A DNA stretch of 10,788 bases from JBCDBY01 sp039182715 (GTDB lineage Bacteria > Planctomycetota > PLA2). Numbering within the stretch: the first letter of the stretch is position 1; every line of letters begins with the position of its first letter. Below, piece by piece: positions 6,906 through 10,788 of this stretch. Below the pieces are notes generated by a model that saw only the letters and a program-made list of their open reading frames with translations, ran no database searches and was not told where the DNA came from. The translations under genes and the position numbers were made by a program. The DNA lies in assembly GCA_039182715.1 (NCBI GenBank), contig JBCDBY010000148.1, forward strand, positions 1-10,788, written 5' to 3'.

Positions 6906-7910
6906 TCAGGTGGTGAGCGTCTCGACGACCTCGTCGAACATGCGATCGCGCGGGAACCGCTCGGCGACCGCGCGGCAACGCTCCGAGTCGGCGCGCGCGG
7001 CGACGGCGCGCACGGCGGCGAGCAGCTCGCGCCAGCTGCGCGGATGGGCGAGTGCCGCCCCGCCCGCTTCCACGGCGAGGTCGCTGTTGCCGTCACGCAC
7101 CGTGGAGATCACCGGCAGGCCGCAGGCGAGCGCTTCCAGCACGACGCCGGCCGCCGAGTCGTAGAAGGTCGGATGCACCAGCATCGAACCGGAGCGGTAG
7201 AAAGCGGCCATGTCCGGGACGACGCCGCAGAACTCCACCCGCGGCGCCGGCCGCCGCCAGACGCCGCCGGCGACCTTCGCGCGCAAATCGCCGGAGATGC
7301 GCACCGCGCGCAGCAGCGTGGCGAGTCCCTTGAGCCGGAAGTTCCCGCTCGCGAAGAGCAGCGGGCCGTCGGCGGTGCGCGGCGGCGTGAAGCGTTCGAG
7401 GTTGACGCCGGCGCGCCGGACAAGCACGTTCGCTTCCGGGTAGCGCTCCTGCATGTCGCGGCCAACGCGCGGCGACACGGCGAGCACCGTCGTCGGCGGT
7501 GCGGCGGCGGCCGCCTCGTACTGCATCAGCGTGCGGAAGTGCGCGCGCCGCATCGGGTTGCCGGCGCGGATGTGTCGCGCCCCCCACGGAATGGAGTCGT
7601 AGTGCGCCGGGTTCGAGACGGCGAGCACGCCGTTGTGCGGCTGGAAGAAGTCGCAGCCCGCGACCGGCGACGTCGTCAGCACCCGCTCCGCGCCCTGGTC
7701 GCGCAACCACGGCAGGTACTCCTCGGCGTAGGCGCGCGGCCGGTGTGTCGGACCCGGGTCCTTGGCGAGCGGCCGCGCGAACGGCCCGACGCGCGCGCAG
7801 ACGGACACGGTGTGGCCGTGCACGCGCAGCCGCTCGGCGAGCGACTCGAGATAGAGTTCGGCGCCGCCGCGGGCGGGATCGGAGTGTTCGCAGAGGATGC
7901 CGACGTGCAT
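6906..7910 (-). CDS. GT4-family glycosyltransferase, probable LPS core
   Basis: The 334-residue protein has the GT-B, family 4 layout. The N-terminal acceptor domain begins MHVGILCEHSDPARGGAELYL, with the GGAE loop at 15-18. The C-terminal nucleotide-sugar domain has GNFRLKGLATLLRA (189-202), RVEFCGVVPDM (224-234) and LVHPTFYDSAAGVVLEALAC (244-263). The last resembles the HP-x-AAG-LEA motif of WaaG, the core glucosyltransferase. The usual E-x7-E pair reads D251-x7-E259, a conservative change. The ATG at 7910 is favoured because it begins the Rossmann strand and overlaps the preceding stop by one base (TAATG). A longer frame to 8057 lies inside the kinase gene and is not GT-like. Its place between the WaaP-like kinase and waaF argues for LPS-core sugar addition; the sugar is unknown. 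Confidence 0.88.
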   Translation of the reverse strand: MHVGILCEHSDPARGGAELYLESLAERLRVHGHTVSVCARVGPFARPLAKDPGPTHRPRAYAEEYLPWLRDQGAERVLTTSPVAGCDFFQPHNGVLAVSNPAHYDSIPWGARHIRAGNPMRRAHFRTLMQYEAAAAAPPTTVLAVSPRVGRDMQERYPEANVLVRRAGVNLERFTPPRTADGPLLFASGNFRLKGLATLLRAVRISGDLRAKVAGGVWRRPAPRVEFCGVVPDMAAFYRSGSMLVHPTFYDSAAGVVLEALACGLPVISTVRDGNSDLAVEAGGAALAHPRSWRELLAAVRAVAARADSERCRAVAERFPRDRMFDEVVETLTT

Positions 7911-9190
7911 TACGACTTGTACGGTTGGTGCGTGCCGTCCTGGATGTTGCGCGGCACGTGGCGCGCCATGCGGCGCTCCTTGCGGATGACCGCGCGCGCC
8001 AGCCGCTTGTCGCCGCCGTAGCGCTTGAGCCCACGCCACAGATCGGCACGCGAGCACAGATTCTTAGCGCTGTGCAGGAGCGCGGCGAGATCCTTCACGC
8101 GCAGGCGCCGCGAGCGCGTTTTCGTCACGCGCGCCAGGTCGATGAGCGTGACCTCGTCGCCGCCTTTGGCAACGAAGAGGTGGCAGAGGTAGAGATCCTT
8201 ATGCACCAGCCCCCCCGCGTGCAGACGCCGCGCGATGTCCGCGGCGGCGATCACCGCCTTGCGCCGGTCGAGCGTCTCCCAGACCTCGTCCATCGGGTAG
8301 AGCCCCTGCAGATTCACGCTGGCGAACAGACCGCGCCCGTCGGCCAGCACGCCCCCCACCGCCGGCCGCGGCGTGCGGAATCCGACGCCGAGCAGCAGCG
8401 CGTGGTTGTTCCACTCGACCTCGGCCTCTTCCGGGTCGTTCGTGATCTTCACGAAGAGATCGCCGGCGGTCGCGTTGACGCGATCCTTGAGCGTGCGCCA
8501 CGGCTTCCACGCGGGATCGGCGACGACGTCGTCCGCCGACTCGTACGGCAGGTCGATCGCCTTTACGAAGCGGCTCCATGACGGCGTCGGCACCATCGGG
8601 CCGCGCTGGCAGACCCAGCGGTAGGGACGAAAGCGGCCGCGATGGCCGATCGCACGCAGGCGCGGCAGCGGCGCGTCGCCCGCGTACGCGCGCCAGAAGC
8701 GCAGGCGGTCGGTGCGTGCAATCGTCGGCTCCTCGCACGACCAGTAGAGCGGCGAAAGGTCGAGCTTGCCGCGACGCAGGCGCGCGGGGTCGAGCACCCG
8801 CAGCGGTCCGTCGCCGACGTAGATGTGATACGTCACAAGGTCCGGCCAGTCGTATCCGGCGTCGCGCACCTTGCGGCAGAGCTCGGCGACCTGCTCGATG
8901 AGCCGGTTGCGATCGCGGCGCGCCGTGCCGCTCCACTGCTGGGCGATGAGCTCGTCGAGCGGCACGGCCTGCATGCGCTTCGTGACGAGCAGCGTGCCGC
9001 TCGTGTCGAGAATCTCGGGAACCGCGACGCCGATCGCCTCGAGTTTGCGCAGGTGGGCGAGTTCCTCGTCGCGCTCGGCAACGTCGAGGAAGACCTTCTC
9101 GAAGTGATCCCCCTCGTCGTACACGATGCGGCCGTGGTGTTCGGACACGACCTTGCGCGTTCGATCGACCGGCCCGGCGAAGGAGGCCAT
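7910..9190 (-). CDS. Tandem WaaP/InaA-like LPS core kinase (two kinase-fold domains)
   Basis: The 426-residue protein appears to hold two LPS-kinase domains. The C-terminal one (about 205-415) is clearly WaaP-like: K248 in LFVKIT, HKDLYLCHLFV (330-340) matching the WaaP catalytic loop HRDCYICHFLL, VTLIDLARV (347-355) as metal-binding motif, and RLRVKDLAALLHS (362-374). The N-terminal one (about 12-190) repeats the plan: K32 in FEKVFLD, a loop WPDLVTYHIYV (115-125) with D117 and H122 at the matching places, and LRVLDPARL (130-138) with D134. Both therefore retain lysine, catalytic Asp and metal Asp. WaaP phosphorylates heptose of the inner core. Two activities on different heptoses, or one active and one scaffold domain, are possible. 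Junctions with hldE (TGATG) and the GT4 gene (TAATG) overlap by one base. E. coli WaaP is a single domain of about 265 residues. Confidence 0.85.
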   Translation of the reverse strand: MASFAGPVDRTRKVVSEHHGRIVYDEGDHFEKVFLDVAERDEELAHLRKLEAIGVAVPEILDTSGTLLVTKRMQAVPLDELIAQQWSGTARRDRNRLIEQVAELCRKVRDAGYDWPDLVTYHIYVGDGPLRVLDPARLRRGKLDLSPLYWSCEEPTIARTDRLRFWRAYAGDAPLPRLRAIGHRGRFRPYRWVCQRGPMVPTPSWSRFVKAIDLPYESADDVVADPAWKPWRTLKDRVNATAGDLFVKITNDPEEAEVEWNNHALLLGVGFRTPRPAVGGVLADGRGLFASVNLQGLYPMDEVWETLDRRKAVIAAADIARRLHAGGLVHKDLYLCHLFVAKGGDEVTLIDLARVTKTRSRRLRVKDLAALLHSAKNLCSRADLWRGLKRYGGDKRLARAVIRKERRMARHVPRNIQDGTHQPYKS

Positions 9191-10659
9191 CAGTCCTGGC
9201 GGTTCGCGCGTTCGATCGTACGCGTCGTCGAGTGCCCCTCGACCAGGTCGACGAGTTCGACGCGTCCGCCGTAGCTCTCCACGAACTCGGCGCCGACGAC
9301 GCCCTTGTCCTTCCAGTCCGCGCCCTTGGTGAGCACGTCGGGCCGGATGAGCTCGATCAGCTCCATCGGCGTGTCCTCGCCGAAGGCGACGACGTAGTCG
9401 ACCGACGCCAGGCCCCCGAGCACCGCCGCGCGCGCCGGCAGATCGTTCACCGGACGGGTGGGGCCCTTGAGACGGCGCACCGACGCGTCGTCGTTGAGAC
9501 CGACGACCAACAGGTGGCCGAGTTCGCGCGCCTTGCGCAGATAGTCGACGTGGCCCGGGTGCAGGATGTCGAAGCAGCCGTTGGTAAAAACGATCTTGCG
9601 GCCCGCCGCGCGCGCGCCGCGCATGAGGCGCGTAAGCACGTCGGGCGGCACCAGTTTGGAAACCCCGCCCTGCCGGCTCGCGACGCGCGACGCGATCTGG
9701 TCCCAGCCGATCGTCACGACGCCGAAGTGTTCCACGGCGATGCTGCCCGCGACGTTGGCGAGACGCGCCGCGGTGAACGGGTCGAGTCCGGCGGCGAGAC
9801 CGTAGGAGAGCACCGAAATGACGTTGTCGCCGGCGCCGGTCACGTCGTAGACCTCGCGCGGCGTCGTCGGGATGAGCTCGCCGCGGCCGTCGCGGTCGAG
9901 CACGTAGATCCCGTCGCGATCGAGCGTGACGTAGACGTGGTCGAGCTCGAGGTCGCCGCGCAGCTTCTCGGCGGCGGCGTGCGCGTCCTGCTCGGTCACG
10001 ATCTCGCGGCCGAAGTGGCCACCCGCCTCCTTGCGGTTGGGCGTGATCGCCGTCGCGCCGCGGTAGCGCGTGAAGTCGCGCCCCTTCGGATCGACGATGA
10101 CCGGCACGCCGCCGGAGCGCGCCGCCTCGATCACCTTCGCGCAGAACGGGCCGCGCAGAACGCCCTTGTCGTAGTCGCTGAGCACGAGCCCCTGCACGCG
10201 ACCGAGTCCGTGCCGCACGACGTCGAGCAGCGCGACTTCGGTCTGCTCGGTCGGGGCGTCGCTCACCTCGCGATCGACGCGCAGGATCTGCTGGCGCGCG
10301 TGCTGGCTTGCGGCGACGAATCGCGTCTTGCGCGTCGTCGGCCGGCCCGCTTCCGCGACCAGTCCGGCGCAGTGCACGCCGAGGTCGGCCAGACGCGAAC
10401 GGATCGACTGGCCGTCCTCGTCGTCGCCCACGACCGCGGCGACGCCGACGCGCGCATTGAGCCGCGCGAGGTTGCGCGCCACCGCCGCCATGCCGCCCGC
10501 CTTCTCGTACTCCTCCGCGTGCCGCAGCACGGGAATCGGCCCCTCCGGCGAGATCCGTTCGACGCGCCCGGTCACGTACCGATCGAGAATCGCGTCGCCG
10601 ATGACGAGAATCTCCGGCTCGGGCAGGGTCTCGATGGTGTGCAGAAGGTCCTGGGCCAT
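9190..10659 (-). CDS. hldE: Bifunctional D-beta-D-heptose 7-phosphate kinase / heptose 1-phosphate adenylyltransferase
   Basis: HldE (RfaE) makes heptose 1,7-bisphosphate and later ADP-heptose, the donor for WaaF. At 489 residues it matches the fused enzyme of E. coli (477). The N-terminal ribokinase-like domain (1 to about 325) shows LVIGDAILDRYVTGRVERIS (18-37), SPEGPIPVL (37-45), the glycine-rich EKAGGMAAVARNLA (52-65) and VYDVTGAGD (270-278) with catalytic Asp 278. The C-terminal nucleotidyltransferase (about 345-489) shows FTNGCFDILHPGHVDYL (358-374) with the HPGH signature at 367-370, GLNDDASVRRLKGP (387-400) and HSTTRTIER (476-484). The ATG at 10659 has no purine-rich ribosome binding site; a TAAAAT box lies 9 nt upstream. 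GmhA, GmhB and HldD, needed for the rest of the pathway, are not in this window. It heads the minus-strand cluster. Confidence 0.96.
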   Translation of the reverse strand: MAQDLLHTIETLPEPEILVIGDAILDRYVTGRVERISPEGPIPVLRHAEEYEKAGGMAAVARNLARLNARVGVAAVVGDDEDGQSIRSRLADLGVHCAGLVAEAGRPTTRKTRFVAASQHARQQILRVDREVSDAPTEQTEVALLDVVRHGLGRVQGLVLSDYDKGVLRGPFCAKVIEAARSGGVPVIVDPKGRDFTRYRGATAITPNRKEAGGHFGREIVTEQDAHAAAEKLRGDLELDHVYVTLDRDGIYVLDRDGRGELIPTTPREVYDVTGAGDNVISVLSYGLAAGLDPFTAARLANVAGSIAVEHFGVVTIGWDQIASRVASRQGGVSKLVPPDVLTRLMRGARAAGRKIVFTNGCFDILHPGHVDYLRKARELGHLLVVGLNDDASVRRLKGPTRPVNDLPARAAVLGGLASVDYVVAFGEDTPMELIELIRPDVLTKGADWKDKGVVGAEFVESYGGRVELVDLVEGHSTTRTIERANRQD

Positions 10660-10788
10660 GGGGAGGGGATTTTAGCGGAACTGCCGGGGGCTGGGGGCCG
10701 GGAGCCGGGGGCCAGAAGCAAACTGCTGGCGAGCGCGGTGTCGGCGAAGTCGACGGCGGACACCCACTCCTCTTGTTCCAGCTCTTCG
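10572..10788 (-). CDS. Possible C-terminal end of an upstream gene (runs off right edge)
   Basis: On the minus strand from the right edge, one frame reads EELEQEEWVSAVDFADTALASS with mostly G/C third positions, which looks like genuine protein. After that it becomes Pro/Ser-rich across the 7-bp repeat and stays open until a TGA at 10572, which would overlap hldE by 88 bp. The overlap part is probably only an open frame rather than selected sequence. I do not recognise the product. It could equally be non-coding upstream DNA; only sequence beyond the edge can decide. Confidence 0.2.
   Translation of the reverse strand, partial: EELEQEEWVSAVDFADTALASSLLLAPGSRPPAPGSSAKIPSPWPRTFCTPSRPCPSRRFSSSATRFSIGT
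10669..10674 (-). promoter_or_regulatory. Candidate -10 box (TAAAAT) for the hldE operon
   Basis: The minus strand reads TAAAATCCCCTCCCC and then the hldE ATG, with 9 nt between box and start. It matches five of six consensus bases in a GC-rich setting and shares the TARAATCCYC pattern with two other starts here. A transcript from it would have a leader of only a few bases. No -35 hexamer is evident; the -35 area falls next to the 7-bp repeat. Confidence 0.45.
10686..10713 (+). repeat. Four-copy 7-bp tandem repeat, G-quadruplex-compatible
   Basis: The units are GGGGGCT, GGGGGCC, GGGAGCC and GGGGGCC, end to end. The G runs (5, 5, 3, 5) with loops of 2 to 4 nt meet the usual G-quadruplex pattern on the plus strand, which is the template strand for hldE. 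It begins 27 bp upstream of the hldE start codon, in the place of the core promoter. Confidence 0.75.

Noticed and set aside
5523..8021. Long open frame of 832 codons on the plus strand
   Set aside because: It lies antisense to skp, waaF and the GT4 gene, all with clear family motifs. The translation is Arg/His/Ala-rich with no domain, as expected opposite GC-rich genes.
7911..8057. 49-residue N-terminal extension of the GT4 protein
   Set aside because: It lies within the kinase coding region and is low-complexity Arg/Ala/Pro/Gly. The ATG at 7910 begins the expected first beta strand and forms a TAATG junction.

Overview
The window is high-GC DNA from a Gram-negative bacterium. The evidence for an outer membrane is the set of lipopolysaccharide (LPS) inner-core genes (HldE, WaaF, a WaaP-type kinase), a Skp-type periplasmic chaperone and a lipoprotein. 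Strong G/C third positions and frequent GTG starts fit a high-GC lineage. I cannot fix the phylum from sequence alone; Planctomycetota, Myxococcota or another deep-branching Gram-negative group are all possible.

Left part (1-2886). A partial lipoprotein gene runs off the left edge on the minus strand. Divergent from it is a tight plus-strand operon of four genes: pyrB and pyrI (catalytic and zinc-binding regulatory subunits of aspartate carbamoyltransferase, first committed step of pyrimidine synthesis), a DUF2238/YjdF-like six-helix membrane protein and a DUF501 protein. All three junctions are the same four-base GTGA stop/start overlap.

Middle (2887-3166). The gap between the two convergent operons holds a 250-bp element. 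It has perfect 19-bp terminal inverted repeats and two identical 18-nt palindromes, each exactly 68 nt in from an end. It has no credible coding capacity and resembles a MITE or other dispersed structured repeat. A G-rich, G-quadruplex-compatible run follows it.

Right part (3167-10659, minus strand, transcribed right to left). Seven genes lie close together: hldE, a tandem WaaP-like two-kinase protein, a GT4 glycosyltransferase, waaF, a skp/ompH-like gene, a MoxR AAA+ ATPase and a REC-GGDEF response regulator. The first four form a coherent module for making ADP-heptose, transferring heptose to the LPS core and phosphorylating it. The next gene encodes an outer-membrane chaperone. The last two (MoxR and a diguanylate cyclase) have no obvious functional tie to the rest.

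Most notable points: the symmetric 250-bp element; the kinase with two WaaP-type catalytic cores in one chain; and a recurring TARAATCCYC box only 6-9 nt before the start codons of operon-leading genes, which suggests leaderless or nearly leaderless transcripts. No RNA genes, CRISPR arrays, phage or defence genes were seen.
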